A DNA stretch of 64,000 bases from Zobellella taiwanensis (lineage in GTDB: Bacteria; Pseudomonadota; Gammaproteobacteria; Enterobacterales; Aeromonadaceae). A model generated the notes under the pieces. That model saw only the letters and a program-made list of their open reading frames with translations. It was not told the origin of the DNA and did not search any database. Within the stretch, counting starts at the first letter, position 1; every line of letters begins with the position of its first letter. Positions 34,321-43,207 of the stretch are shown one piece after another. Location: contig NZ_PXYH01000007.1 in assembly GCF_003012795.1 (NCBI RefSeq), positions 1 to 64,000 of the forward strand, given 5' to 3'. The translations under genes were made by a program, and so were the position numbers.

Positions 34321-35046
34321 TCAATTTTGCCAATCCCTGAGGCGGGATTTAAGGCGGTGCATGGCCTGACTGTGGATCTGGCTGACCCTGGACTCGGAAA
34401 CCTCGAGGATCTGGCCGATTTCCTTGAGGTTGAGTTCTTCGTCGTAGTACAGGGACAATACCAGCGCCTCGCGCTCGGGCAGGGTCTTGATGCCCGCCGC
34501 CAGCGCGCGCTGAAAACGCTCCCGCACCATGCCCTCGAACGGGCTGCCCGGACGCTGGTCCTTCTCGATATGAACATCGATACCGGACTCGAATTCTTCA
34601 ATGCCGAGGATCTTGCCGTTGCTGACGTCGGCCAGCATGGCGTGGTATTCCTCGATGCCGACGCCCATTTCCTCGGCCACTTCCCGGTCGGTGGCCGGGC
34701 GTCCCTCGCGCCGCTGCACCGCCGCCATGGCATCGGTGATCTGGCGGCTGTTGCGGTGCACCGAACGGGGCACCCAGTCGCCGCGGCGGATCTCGTCGAG
34801 CATGGCACCGCGGATGCGGATACCGGCAAAGGTTTCGAAACTCGCCCCCTTGCCGGCATCGAAATTGCGCGCCGCCTCCAGCAGCCCGATCATGCCGGAC
34901 TGCACCAGGTCGTCGAGCAGCACACAGTCGGGCAGCCGCGCCAGCAGGTGCTGGGCAATGCGCCGCACCAGTCCCGCATGCCGTTCCACCAGTACCTGGG
35001 GACCTTGCTGCCTGGCATAGGCCAGGGCTTTATTGACTCCGGACAT
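34321..35046 (-). CDS. fliA: flagellar sigma factor FliA (sigma-28)
   Basis: Directs RNA polymerase to late flagellar genes such as flagellin. The 241 residues carry sigma region 2 (PDCVLLDDLVQSGMIGLLEAARNFDAGKGASFETFAGIRIRGAMLDEIRRGDWVPR, in pieces typical of FliA), region 3 (VHRNSRQITDAMAAVQRR) and region 4 with a helix-turn-helix (LNLKEIGQILEVSESRVSQI). The start overlaps flhG by 17 bp. Two sigma-28-type sites upstream of fliC are likely targets. Confidence 0.96.
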   Translation of the reverse strand: MSGVNKALAYARQQGPQVLVERHAGLVRRIAQHLLARLPDCVLLDDLVQSGMIGLLEAARNFDAGKGASFETFAGIRIRGAMLDEIRRGDWVPRSVHRNSRQITDAMAAVQRREGRPATDREVAEEMGVGIEEYHAMLADVSNGKILGIEEFESGIDVHIEKDQRPGSPFEGMVRERFQRALAAGIKTLPEREALVLSLYYDEELNLKEIGQILEVSESRVSQIHSQAMHRLKSRLRDWQN

Positions 35047-35917
35047 CCTGCTCCACGATCGGACGGCTCAACAGTTTTTCGATAAAGAATTGCAGGTGGC
35101 CACCGGCCTGCTGGGGCACCGGCCAGGTCAGCGCCCGGGCCGCCAGGGCCCGGATCGCCACCGACGCCGGCGACTGGGGATACTGGCTGACCACCAGCGC
35201 CTGGCGGCGCACCGCCAGGCGGACATTGCCATCGAAGGGAATGCAGGCCACCAGCTCCAGGTTGGCGTCGAGGAAGCGGTCGGTGACCTTGGTCAGCCTG
35301 GCGAACAGCTCCTGGCCTTCCCGCTGGCTGCGCACCATGTTGGCCACGATTTTGAACCGGTACACCCCGAAGTCCCGGGACAATATCTTGATCAGGGCGT
35401 AGGCGTCGGTAATGGAGGTCGGCTCGTCGCACACCACCATCATCACCTCCTGGGCCGCCCGGGAGAAACTGAGCACCATGTCGGAAATACCGGCGGCGGT
35501 GTCCACCAGCAGCACGTCGAGCGGCGTCTTCATTTCGCTGAAGGCGCGGATCAGGCTGACGTGCTCCAGCGGCGACAGCTCGGTCATCGACTGGTTGCCC
35601 GAGGTGGCCGGCACTATCTTGATGCCCTGGGGCCCCTCCACCAACACCTCGTCCAGGCTGCACTCGCCGCGCAGCACATGGGACAGGTTGCGGTTGACGC
35701 GAATGCCGAGCAGCACGTCCACGTTGGCCAGCCCCAGGTCGCCGTCGAGCACCATGACCCTTTTCCCCAGCGCCGTCATGGCCAGGGCCATGTTGAGGGT
35801 GATATTGGTTTTGCCGACACCGCCCTTGCCGCCGGTGACCGCGATAACCTGCACTTTATTGTCTGATTGATGCATAAGCCGCAGCCCGCTCGCCTGGTCC
35901 TGATACCAATTATTCAT
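35030..35917 (-). CDS. flhG: flagellar number regulator FlhG (FleN)
   Basis: MinD-like ATPase that limits flagellar number by acting against FlhF and the master regulator FlrA/FleQ. The 295 residues show the N-terminal DQASGLRLM activation motif, deviant Walker A TGGKGGVGKTN, VMVLDGDLGLANVDVLLG and VLLVDTAAGISD. A C-terminal amphipathic helix for membrane binding is likely. The ATG at 35917 overlaps the end of flhF by 8 bp; an ATG four codons upstream sits directly on the AGGAGG and is less likely to be used. Confidence 0.94.
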   Translation of the reverse strand: MNNWYQDQASGLRLMHQSDNKVQVIAVTGGKGGVGKTNITLNMALAMTALGKRVMVLDGDLGLANVDVLLGIRVNRNLSHVLRGECSLDEVLVEGPQGIKIVPATSGNQSMTELSPLEHVSLIRAFSEMKTPLDVLLVDTAAGISDMVLSFSRAAQEVMMVVCDEPTSITDAYALIKILSRDFGVYRFKIVANMVRSQREGQELFARLTKVTDRFLDANLELVACIPFDGNVRLAVRRQALVVSQYPQSPASVAIRALAARALTWPVPQQAGGHLQFFIEKLLSRPIVEQDVRSQ

Positions 35918-37295
35918 AAAAATTCGCATCCTCCTGATCCGGTTCGAAAGTGTCCCAGAAATAGGGATCTTCCCGGCGCTGCTCTATGGTGCCCAGCGCC
36001 TGTCGTACCAGTCCGGCAGGATCCGCCAATCGCAAGTCTTCCGGCACCCTCTGCCCGTCCGTGATGTAGCTTACCGGCAGGCTGTTCTGAATACTTACAT
36101 CGATCACATCGCCCAGGGACAGGCTTTCGTCCAGCTTGGTCAAAATACAGCCGGCCAGGGGGATCCGCCGGAAGTGATCCACCGCCTCCTGCAGCACCCG
36201 GCGCTGGGCGGTCGCCGGCAGCACCAGGTAATTGCGGATCTTGATTTTGTTGTCGCCGACCAGGGTATCGAGCTGCTCGTTCAGGCGCATGTCCCGCTGC
36301 CCCATGCCGGCGGTGTCAATCAGTACCAGCCGGCGATGGCGCAACTGGTAAAGTACCTGGGCCAGCTCCTGGTAGGTGCGCGCCTGCTTGACCGCCACGC
36401 CCATGATGCGGCCATAGGTCTGCAGTTGTTCATGGGCCCCGATGCGGTAATGATCGGTGGTGATCAGGGCCACCTGCTCGGCCCCGTAACGGCCCACGAA
36501 ACGGGCCGCCAGCTTGGCAATGGTGGTGGTCTTGCCCACCCCGGTGGGGCCGAGCAGGGCCACGGCGCCGCCCTGGCGCAGGATATCGTCCTCGCCCGCC
36601 ACCAGCTGTTCGGTCAGGGCCGCTTCAATCTGCTCCCAGGCCTCGTAGGGTGCCGAGCCGGGCAAGACCCGCATCGCCAGCTGGTCGGCCAGGCCGTCGG
36701 TAAAGCCCAGGTCGTGCAACTGGCGGATCACCATGGCCCGTACCGGCTCGCTGCGCTCCACTTCCTGCCACATCAGGCCGGACAGCTGGTGCTCGAGCAG
36801 GCGGCGGATGCTGGCCACTTCCTGGCGCATGTCGGCCAGTTGCTTGTCCTTTTCCCGCTCTTTGTCGCGGCCTTCGCGCCGTTTGTCGCGCCGCCCCACG
36901 TACTGCTCGGGAGCCGGCGCCTCGGCGGCCTGGCTCCACAGGGGCGACGGCTGGCCCAGGGAAGGCTCGACCCGTTCGCCCTCGGCCTTTTTTTCCTGGC
37001 CGCCGGCAAACTGGGGAGCGCTGCGCATCAGCAAGGCCTGCAGGCTTTCGGCCTGGGCCTTGCCGTCCAGGGGGATGGCCTGCTGGCGGGCATGCGACGA
37101 GATATTGACACTGTCTTCGGTTAAATGGCGCCGGCCGGGCACCGGCGCCAAATCTTCATCGTCCACCGCCGCCACAATCTCGATGCCGCCGGTGACCTTT
37201 TTGTTGGACATGATGACGGCGTCGGGGCCCAGTATTTCTTTCACCTCGGTCAGCGCCGCGCGCATGTCCTTGGCAAAAAAACGCTTAATCTTCAT
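35910..37295 (-). CDS. flhF: flagellar placement GTPase FlhF
   Basis: SRP-type GTPase that directs flagellum assembly to the pole. The 461 residues begin with a basic B domain (MKIKRFFAKDMRAALTEVKEILG), a variable charged middle (EGRDKEREKDKQLADMRQEV), and the NG domain with G1 LLGPTGVGKTTTIAKLA, ALITTDHYRIGAHEQL, LVLIDTAGMGQRD (G3) and ILTKLDESLSLGDV (G4). It is followed by flhG with an 8-bp overlap and preceded by flhA. Confidence 0.95.
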   Translation of the reverse strand: MKIKRFFAKDMRAALTEVKEILGPDAVIMSNKKVTGGIEIVAAVDDEDLAPVPGRRHLTEDSVNISSHARQQAIPLDGKAQAESLQALLMRSAPQFAGGQEKKAEGERVEPSLGQPSPLWSQAAEAPAPEQYVGRRDKRREGRDKEREKDKQLADMRQEVASIRRLLEHQLSGLMWQEVERSEPVRAMVIRQLHDLGFTDGLADQLAMRVLPGSAPYEAWEQIEAALTEQLVAGEDDILRQGGAVALLGPTGVGKTTTIAKLAARFVGRYGAEQVALITTDHYRIGAHEQLQTYGRIMGVAVKQARTYQELAQVLYQLRHRRLVLIDTAGMGQRDMRLNEQLDTLVGDNKIKIRNYLVLPATAQRRVLQEAVDHFRRIPLAGCILTKLDESLSLGDVIDVSIQNSLPVSYITDGQRVPEDLRLADPAGLVRQALGTIEQRREDPYFWDTFEPDQEDANFYE

Positions 37296-37311
37296 TCGGT
37301 TCTCCCCCCTG

Positions 37312-39408
37312 CTACTGTTGGCCTATGGACGCCACAATGCGGATTTGACGGTCATCAGGCACTTCCTGATAGGACAACACCCGCAGACTGGGAATAGTAT
37401 GTTTCACAAAACGCGCCAGCGTGGTTCTGAGCATGCCGGATGTCAGCAAAATCGCCGGCTGCCCCTCCAGCTCCTGGTTGGCGGCGGCCTGGGCCAGGGA
37501 CTGCTGCATCCGCTCGGCCAGGCCCGGCTCGATACCGCTGCCCTGGGCGCCCCCCGCCTGCAGCGAGTTCTGCAAGATTTGTTCCAGTTCCGGTGCCAGG
37601 GTGATCACCGGCAGCTCCCGCTCGGTACCGGCAATCTCCTGCACCATAAATCGGCGCAGCGCGATACGGCAGGCGGCGGTCAGCACCTCCGGATCCTGGC
37701 TCTTGGGCGCGTACTCGGTCAGGGTCTGCAATATGGTGCGCATGTCGCGGATGGTTACGCCCTCGTGCAGCAGGCTTTGCAGCACCTTGGTCACCAGCGC
37801 CAGCCCTATGGTGTTGGGTACCAGATCCTCCACCAGCTTGGGCTGGGTGCGGCCGACCTGGTCGATCAGGTTCTGCACTTCCTCATGGCCCAGCAGCACG
37901 GAGGCATTGTTGGTCAGCAACTGGCTGAGGTGGGTCGCCACCACGGTGGCCGCGTCCACCACTGTGTAGCCCACGCTCTGGGCCTGCTCAATCTGCTCCT
38001 TGGCAATCCAGGTCGCCTCCAGGCCAAAGGCCGGGTCCCGGGTGTCGATGCCGGTAACGGTGCCGAACACCTGGCCCGGGTTGATGGCCAGCTCCCGCTC
38101 CGGATAGATGTCCGCCTCCCCCGAGCTGACCCCCATCAGGCTGATGCGGTACTGGTTGGGCCCCAGTTCCAGGTTGTCGCGAATGTGCACGGCGGGGATC
38201 AAAAAGCCCAGCTCCTGGGACAGTTTCCTGCGCACGCCCTTGATCCGGCTCAGCAATTCACCGCCCTGGGCCTGGTCCACCAGGCTTATCAGCCGGTAAC
38301 CCACTTCCAGGCCGATGGTGTCCACCTGGCTGACGTCATCCCAGCTCAGATCCCGCTGCTCGTGGCCCAGCGCCGGCACCGGCTGCTGGGCCGGATCCGC
38401 CGCCTGCTCCTGCTGCTCGCGGCCCCGCTTGTGCAGCCACCAGGCGCCGGCGGCGGCCAGGCCGCCCAGCAGCAGAAAGGCAAAATGGGGCATGCCGGGC
38501 ACCAGGCCCATGGCGATCAGGATACCGGCGGAAATGGTCAGTGACTTGGGATTGTCGAACAACTGGCCGAGCATGGCCTGGCCCATGTCTTCCCGGGTGT
38601 TTTGCCGGGTAACGATAATGGCCGCGGCGATGGACAGCAGCAGGGAAGGAATTTGCGCCACCAGGCCATCGCCGATGGTCAGCAGGGTATAGACCCGGGC
38701 CGCCTCGCCGAAGGGCAGGCCGTGCTGGGCCATGCCGATGATAAAACCGCCGATGATGTTGATAAACAGGATCATGATGCCGGCGATGGCATCGCCTTTG
38801 ACAAACTTGGAGGCACCGTCCATGGAGCCGTAGAAATCCGCCTCCCGGGTCACCTCGTCCCGGCGGGTACGCGCCTCTTCCTGATTGATAAGGCCAGCGT
38901 TGAGGTCGGCGTCGATGGCCATCTGCTTGCCCGGCATGGCATCCAGGGTAAAGCGGGCGCTCACTTCCGAAATCCGTCCCGCCCCCTTGGTGACCACCAC
39001 GAAGTTGATGATCATCAGGATAAGGAAAACGATAAGGCCCACCGCGTAGTTGCCGCCGATCACCACGGAGCCGAAGGCTTCAATCACGTTGCCGGCCGCG
39101 TTGCCGCCGTTGTGGCCTTCCAGCAGCACCACCCGGGTCGAGGCCACGTTCAGCGCCAGCCGCAGCAGGGTGGCCACCAGCAGCACCGTCGGAAAGGCGG
39201 CGAAATCGAGCGGCCGCTGGGTATACACCGCCACCAGCAGCACCACCAGGGCAAGGGAGATATTGAAGGAGAACAGCACATCCAGCAGCAGGGGCGGGAT
39301 CGGCAGCACCACCATCGCCAGCGCCGACAGCACCAGCAACGGCGTGCCCATGCCCTTGTGAAACCGTGACCACTGTTTTGCCTGAGAAAGCCTAGCCCTG
39401 AATTCCAT
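37312..39408 (-). CDS. flhA: flagellar export gate protein FlhA
   Basis: Ring-forming membrane protein of the flagellar type III export gate. The 698 residues have about eight N-terminal helices, the FHIPEP signature region (ARFTLDAMPGKQMAIDADLNAG), and a large cytoplasmic domain. The start at 39408 (MEFRARL) is preferred over an ATG at 39450, because a good sigma-54 promoter lies at 39446-39461 and would overlap that upstream start codon. The gap to flhB is 72 bp. Confidence 0.95.
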   Translation of the reverse strand: MEFRARLSQAKQWSRFHKGMGTPLLVLSALAMVVLPIPPLLLDVLFSFNISLALVVLLVAVYTQRPLDFAAFPTVLLVATLLRLALNVASTRVVLLEGHNGGNAAGNVIEAFGSVVIGGNYAVGLIVFLILMIINFVVVTKGAGRISEVSARFTLDAMPGKQMAIDADLNAGLINQEEARTRRDEVTREADFYGSMDGASKFVKGDAIAGIMILFINIIGGFIIGMAQHGLPFGEAARVYTLLTIGDGLVAQIPSLLLSIAAAIIVTRQNTREDMGQAMLGQLFDNPKSLTISAGILIAMGLVPGMPHFAFLLLGGLAAAGAWWLHKRGREQQEQAADPAQQPVPALGHEQRDLSWDDVSQVDTIGLEVGYRLISLVDQAQGGELLSRIKGVRRKLSQELGFLIPAVHIRDNLELGPNQYRISLMGVSSGEADIYPERELAINPGQVFGTVTGIDTRDPAFGLEATWIAKEQIEQAQSVGYTVVDAATVVATHLSQLLTNNASVLLGHEEVQNLIDQVGRTQPKLVEDLVPNTIGLALVTKVLQSLLHEGVTIRDMRTILQTLTEYAPKSQDPEVLTAACRIALRRFMVQEIAGTERELPVITLAPELEQILQNSLQAGGAQGSGIEPGLAERMQQSLAQAAANQELEGQPAILLTSGMLRTTLARFVKHTIPSLRVLSYQEVPDDRQIRIVASIGQQ

Positions 39409-39445
39409 TACCCACTGACTGCCGTAAAAATCGATGCCGGTAATA

Positions 39446-39461
39446 TGCAAAAATCAAGCCA
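39446..39461 (-). promoter_or_regulatory. sigma-54 promoter of flhA
   Basis: On the minus strand TGGCTTGATTTTTGCA fits the -24/-12 consensus TGGCACG-N4-TTGCW with exact spacing and both GG and GC present. Transcription would start near 39434, giving a leader of about 26 bases before flhA. FlrC is the expected activator. Confidence 0.78.
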
Positions 39462-39480
39462 AAAGGCCAGTTCCCTGGCA

Positions 39481-40614
39481 TCAGACCCGGTACTCGTCGG
39501 GTATCGGCAAGTCGTCCTTGAGCGGCACCGGACGCCGGCCCCGCCCCTTGCGCCAGGCATTGAGCTGGAACACATAGGCCAGCACCTGGGCCACCGCCAC
39601 GAACAGGCCATCGGGAATCTCCCGGTCGAGCTTGGTGGAATGGTAAATGGCCCGGGCCAGGGCCGGGGAAGAGATAATGGGCACCTCGTACTCCCGGGCG
39701 ATTTCGCGGATCTTGAGGGCGATCTCGTCCAGCCCCTTGGCCACCACCACGGGGGCGCTGCCCGGCTTGTCCTTGTCGTAGCGCAGCGCCACCGAATAGT
39801 GACTGGGGTTGACCACCACCACGTCGGCGGAGGGCACCTCGCCCATCATCCGGCGGTTGGCCATTTCATGCTGCAGCCGGCGGATGCGCGCCTTGACCTC
39901 GGGCTTGCCCTCGGTGTTCTTGAACTCGTCCTTGATCTCCTGGCGCGTCATCTTCAGCTGGCGGCCGTGGTTCCAGATCTGGAAGGGCACATCGATGGCC
40001 ACGATCGGCAGCAGCGCCAGGCACAGCACCAGGCCCATCCACAGCAGCAGCTCCAGGGCATCGCGCATTGCCACCGGCAGCACTTCCTGGCTGAGGGACA
40101 GGATATGGTCGAACTGGCTCCACAGCAGCAACACGGCGAAGGTGGCGATAAACACCACCTTGGCCACCGACTTCAGCAGCTCCACCAGCGCCTGCACCCC
40201 GAACATCCGCTTCAGCCCCTTGAGCGGACTCATGCGGCTGAACTTGGGCATCATGGCGTCGGAGCTGAAATTGATGCCGCCCAGCAGTATGTTGCCCACC
40301 AGGGCCGCCACCAGCACCACGGCAAACAGCGCCAGCATGGGCAGCAGCAGGCTGAGGGTGGACTCCTTGAGCCCCTCCATCATGGTGGTGGTGTCGAAGA
40401 TTTGTCGCCGTTCCAGGCTGAAATTGCGTTTGAACACCGTCGACAGGGCATCGCCGATGGCCCCGCTCAGCATCAGCATCCCGGCCATGGCGCCCAGCAG
40501 CACCGCCGCCGTGCCCAGCTCCTTGGAACGGGCTATCTGTCCTTTTTCACGGGCCTGCTTTAATCGCTGCTCCGTGGGCTGTTCCGTGCGTTCCTGGCCG
40601 TCGGACTCCGCCAT
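39481..40614 (-). CDS. flhB: flagellar export switch protein FlhB
   Basis: Switches the export apparatus from rod/hook to filament substrates. The 377 residues have four membrane helices and a cytoplasmic domain with the self-cleavage site, here NPSH (VVVVNPSHYSVALRYD) in place of the usual NPTH; cleavage occurs between Asn and Pro. The N-terminal QERTEQPTEQRLKQAREKGQIARSKEL is typical. It lies 1 bp after fliR. Confidence 0.95.
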   Translation of the reverse strand: MAESDGQERTEQPTEQRLKQAREKGQIARSKELGTAAVLLGAMAGMLMLSGAIGDALSTVFKRNFSLERRQIFDTTTMMEGLKESTLSLLLPMLALFAVVLVAALVGNILLGGINFSSDAMMPKFSRMSPLKGLKRMFGVQALVELLKSVAKVVFIATFAVLLLWSQFDHILSLSQEVLPVAMRDALELLLWMGLVLCLALLPIVAIDVPFQIWNHGRQLKMTRQEIKDEFKNTEGKPEVKARIRRLQHEMANRRMMGEVPSADVVVVNPSHYSVALRYDKDKPGSAPVVVAKGLDEIALKIREIAREYEVPIISSPALARAIYHSTKLDREIPDGLFVAVAQVLAYVFQLNAWRKGRGRRPVPLKDDLPIPDEYRV

Positions 40615-40615
40615 G

Positions 40616-41404
40616 TCAGCCCTCCTCGCAGCGCAGCGCCAGGCTGTCGCACATCACCGCCTGCAACCGCAGCCACTGGTTTTCGAAATGGCCGAGGAAG
40701 CCGCCGAGCGACAACCACATGATGAACAAACCGCAGACCATGCTGACCGCAAAGCCCACGCTGAAAATATTGAGCTGGGGTGCGGCCCGGGTCATGACCC
40801 CGAAACTGAAGTTGATCAGCAGCATCGCCACTATGGCCGCCAGCGCCATCGATACCGCCGCCTGGAACAGCAGCGTCAGCAGGCCCGCCAGCCGTTCCCA
40901 CACCGCCACCGAAAAGCCGCCGGCCGAGACCGGCAGGGTATCGAAACTGTAGACGATGGCCTGGATCATCAGCAGATGTCCGTCCAGGGCCAGGAACAGC
41001 AAGGTGCCCAGCATCAGGTAAAACTGGCCCACCACCGGCGCCGACTGGCCGTTGAGCGGGTCGACCATGGTGGCGAACCCCAGGGAGGTCTGCATGGCGA
41101 TAATCTGGCCGGCGGTCACGAAAGTCTGCACCAGGAACTGGGACAACAGCCCCATGCTGGCGCCGATCAGGATCTGCTGGCCGGTCACCAGGAAGCCTTC
41201 AACCGAAAACAGTGCAATGGCGGGCATGGGCGGCAACAGCGGCGCCACCGCCAGGGTGACCGCCAGCGCCAGCAGCAGGCGCACCAGTACCGGCGTCAGC
41301 TGGGCGCCGAACATCACCACCGTCATCATCATGCCGCCGATGCGGCAGAAGGGCCAAAGGTAGGAGGCGAGCCACAGCAGGATTTGTTCGGTGGTGTAGT
41401 TCAC
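40616..41404 (-). CDS. fliR: flagellar export gate protein FliR
   Basis: Part of the FliP5-Q4-R1 core of the export gate. The 262 residues hold about six hydrophobic helices, with typical segments LWPFCRIGGMMMTVVMFGAQLTPVLVRLLLALAVT and MVDPLNGQSAPVVGQFYLMLGTLLFLALDGH. It starts 39 bp after fliQ. Confidence 0.94.
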   Translation of the reverse strand: MNYTTEQILLWLASYLWPFCRIGGMMMTVVMFGAQLTPVLVRLLLALAVTLAVAPLLPPMPAIALFSVEGFLVTGQQILIGASMGLLSQFLVQTFVTAGQIIAMQTSLGFATMVDPLNGQSAPVVGQFYLMLGTLLFLALDGHLLMIQAIVYSFDTLPVSAGGFSVAVWERLAGLLTLLFQAAVSMALAAIVAMLLINFSFGVMTRAAPQLNIFSVGFAVSMVCGLFIMWLSLGGFLGHFENQWLRLQAVMCDSLALRCEEG

Positions 41405-41443
41405 ATCTCCACTCCGGCTACCGCTTCAGGCTTCACACCCGGG

Positions 41444-41713
41444 TTACCCGATCACCTGGGGGATCTGGTAAACCAGCTCGTAAAAGAAGTCCATCAGCAT
41501 TTCCAGCCCCCAGTGGGCGCCCACCGCCAGCGCGCCCAGGGTCACCAGCAGGCGGGGCAGAAAGCTGAGGGTCTGTTCGTTGATCGAGGTCGCCGCCTGG
41601 AATACCGACACCACCAGGCCGATGGCCAGGCTCGGCAGTATCACCGCCGACACCAGCAGGGTGACCAGCCAGAGGGCGCTGCGAAAGATGTCGACAAAGG
41701 TTTCCGGGCTCAT
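41444..41713 (-). CDS. fliQ: flagellar export gate protein FliQ
   Basis: An 89-residue protein with two membrane helices (LWLVTLLVSAVILPSLAIGLVVSVFQAATSINEQTLSFLPRLL is the signature stretch, seen in parts). The start [10 protein letters not shown] matches the family. Its ATG overlaps the fliP stop (TAATG), indicating coupled translation. A longer frame upstream is out of phase with fliP and not real. Confidence 0.95.
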   Translation of the reverse strand: MSPETFVDIFRSALWLVTLLVSAVILPSLAIGLVVSVFQAATSINEQTLSFLPRLLVTLGALAVGAHWGLEMLMDFFYELVYQIPQVIG

Positions 41714-42474
41714 TATCCCGCTCCCAGGCCAAAGCTGTTGGCCAGTGTGCCCATAATCAGATTCCAGCCGTCGACCAGCACGAACAGCATCAGCTTGAAC
41801 GGCAGCGACACCAGCATCGGCGACAGCATCATCATCCCCATCGCCATCAGTATACTGGCCACCACCAGATCGATGACCAGGAACGGCAAAAACAGCATAA
41901 AGCCGATCTGGAAAGCGGTTTTCAGCTCGCTGGTGACAAAGGCGGGGATCAGCACCCGCAGCGGCACCTGCTCCTCGCCGTCGACCTCGATACCGGCAAT
42001 GGTTAAAAAGGTATCCAGATCCTTGACCCGGGTCTGGGCCAGCATAAAGTCGCGCACCGGCAGCTCGGCCCGGGCCAGGGCCTCGCGCGAGCCGATCTCC
42101 TCCGCCAGGTAGGGCTGCAGCGCCTCGCCGTTCACCCGGTCGAGCACCGGCGACATGATGAAAAAGGACAAAAACAGGCTGATGCCGATCAGCACCTGGT
42201 TGGAGGGGCTTTGCTGCAGGCCCAGGGCCTGACGCAGTATCGACAGCACCACTATGATGCGGGTGAAGGAGGTCATCATGATGACCATGGCCGGCAGGAA
42301 GGACAGCGCCGTCATCAGCGCCAGCACCTGCAGGGTCAGGCTGTATTCCTGGCTGCCGTCCGGATTGGTGGTCACCGTGACCGCCGACATGCCTTCCTGG
42401 GCGGCCAGGGGGCCGGCCAGCAGCAGCAGCGGCCACAGCCAGCTAGCTTTTATCATGAGTCTTCGTCGCGTCAT
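41713..42474 (-). CDS. fliP: flagellar export gate protein FliP
   Basis: Core subunit of the export gate pore. The 253 residues have a signal peptide ([14 protein letters not shown]), then [39 protein letters not shown] and [15 protein letters not shown] ends of the family. An ATG six codons later (42456) is an alternative start. The start overlaps the end of fliO by 32 bp. Confidence 0.95.
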   Translation of the reverse strand: MTRRRLMIKASWLWPLLLLAGPLAAQEGMSAVTVTTNPDGSQEYSLTLQVLALMTALSFLPAMVIMMTSFTRIIVVLSILRQALGLQQSPSNQVLIGISLFLSFFIMSPVLDRVNGEALQPYLAEEIGSREALARAELPVRDFMLAQTRVKDLDTFLTIAGIEVDGEEQVPLRVLIPAFVTSELKTAFQIGFMLFLPFLVIDLVVASILMAMGMMMLSPMLVSLPFKLMLFVLVDGWNLIMGTLANSFGLGAG

Positions 42475-42796
42475 GTGAAGAAGGAAGGGAAAGCGGCCGT
42501 TCGAGCTTGCCGAGGGAGCTGACCTGCTGGGCAGTCACGCCCAGCAGCCACTGTTCCTCCCCCACCTGCACCACCAGCAGCCGCTCCCGGCTGCCCAGCG
42601 CCAGGGTGGCCACCACCCGCAGCTGGCGGTGGCCGCCCAGGCCGTTGCCGAAACGGGTCTTGCGCAGCAGCCAGCCCAGGGCCAGCACCAGGCCCACCAC
42701 CAGCGCCGACGACAGGCCCCAGGAACCCCAGTCGATCTCCGGGCCCTGGGCCAGCAGCGGCCACGGCAGGCAGAGCAGGGCAAACAGCAGCGGCAT
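42443..42796 (-). CDS. fliO: flagellar biosynthesis protein FliO
   Basis: Helps assemble and stabilise FliP. The 117-residue protein has a signal peptide ([15 protein letters not shown]), one membrane helix ([14 protein letters not shown]) and a small basic cytoplasmic domain ([30 protein letters not shown]). Sequence conservation in this family is low, so the call also rests on its position between fliN and fliP. Confidence 0.9.
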   Translation of the reverse strand: MPLLFALLCLPWPLLAQGPEIDWGSWGLSSALVVGLVLALGWLLRKTRFGNGLGGHRQLRVVATLALGSRERLLVVQVGEEQWLLGVTAQQVSSLGKLERPLSLPSSHDATKTHDKS

Positions 42797-42799
42797 GGC

Positions 42800-43207
42800 T
42801 TACTTCAGCTTCTTGATGCGTTCGGTCTGGCTGATCACGTCGGTCAGGCGGATACCGAACTTGTCGTTCACCACCACCACCTCGCCGTGGGCGATCAGCA
42901 CCCCGTTGACCATGACGTCGAGCGGCTCGCCGGCCACCCGGTCCAGCTCCACCACCGAGCCCTGGTTGAGCTGCAGCAGGTTGCGGATGCTGATCTGGCT
43001 GCGCCCCACCTCCATCGAAATGGTCACCGGAATATCGAGGATGGTGTCCAGCTTGCGCCGTTCTTCCTGATTGATCGGCCGGTTGCCGTCGGCGCTGGAA
43101 AAGTCTTCAAGCTCGGCCCTTTTCACCGCCTCGCCGCCTTCCTCCGCCATGGCCTCGGCCCAGGCCTGGTCCAGCTCGTTAGACTCGTTGTGCTCATTCT
43201 CGCTCAT
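42800..43207 (-). CDS. fliN: flagellar motor switch protein FliN
   Basis: C-ring subunit for torque switching and export. The 135 residues have an acidic N-terminal part and the C-terminal SpoA domain (TILDIPVTISMEVGRSQISIRNLLQLNQGSVVELDR, VNGVLIAHGEVVVVNDKFGIRLTDV). The start overlaps fliM by 4 bp. Confidence 0.95.
   Translation of the reverse strand: MSENEHNESNELDQAWAEAMAEEGGEAVKRAELEDFSSADGNRPINQEERRKLDTILDIPVTISMEVGRSQISIRNLLQLNQGSVVELDRVAGEPLDVMVNGVLIAHGEVVVVNDKFGIRLTDVISQTERIKKLK

Noticed and set aside
35030-35917. Cell-division protein MinD
   Set aside because: The DQASGLR N-terminal motif and the flhF-flhG-fliA context identify FlhG.
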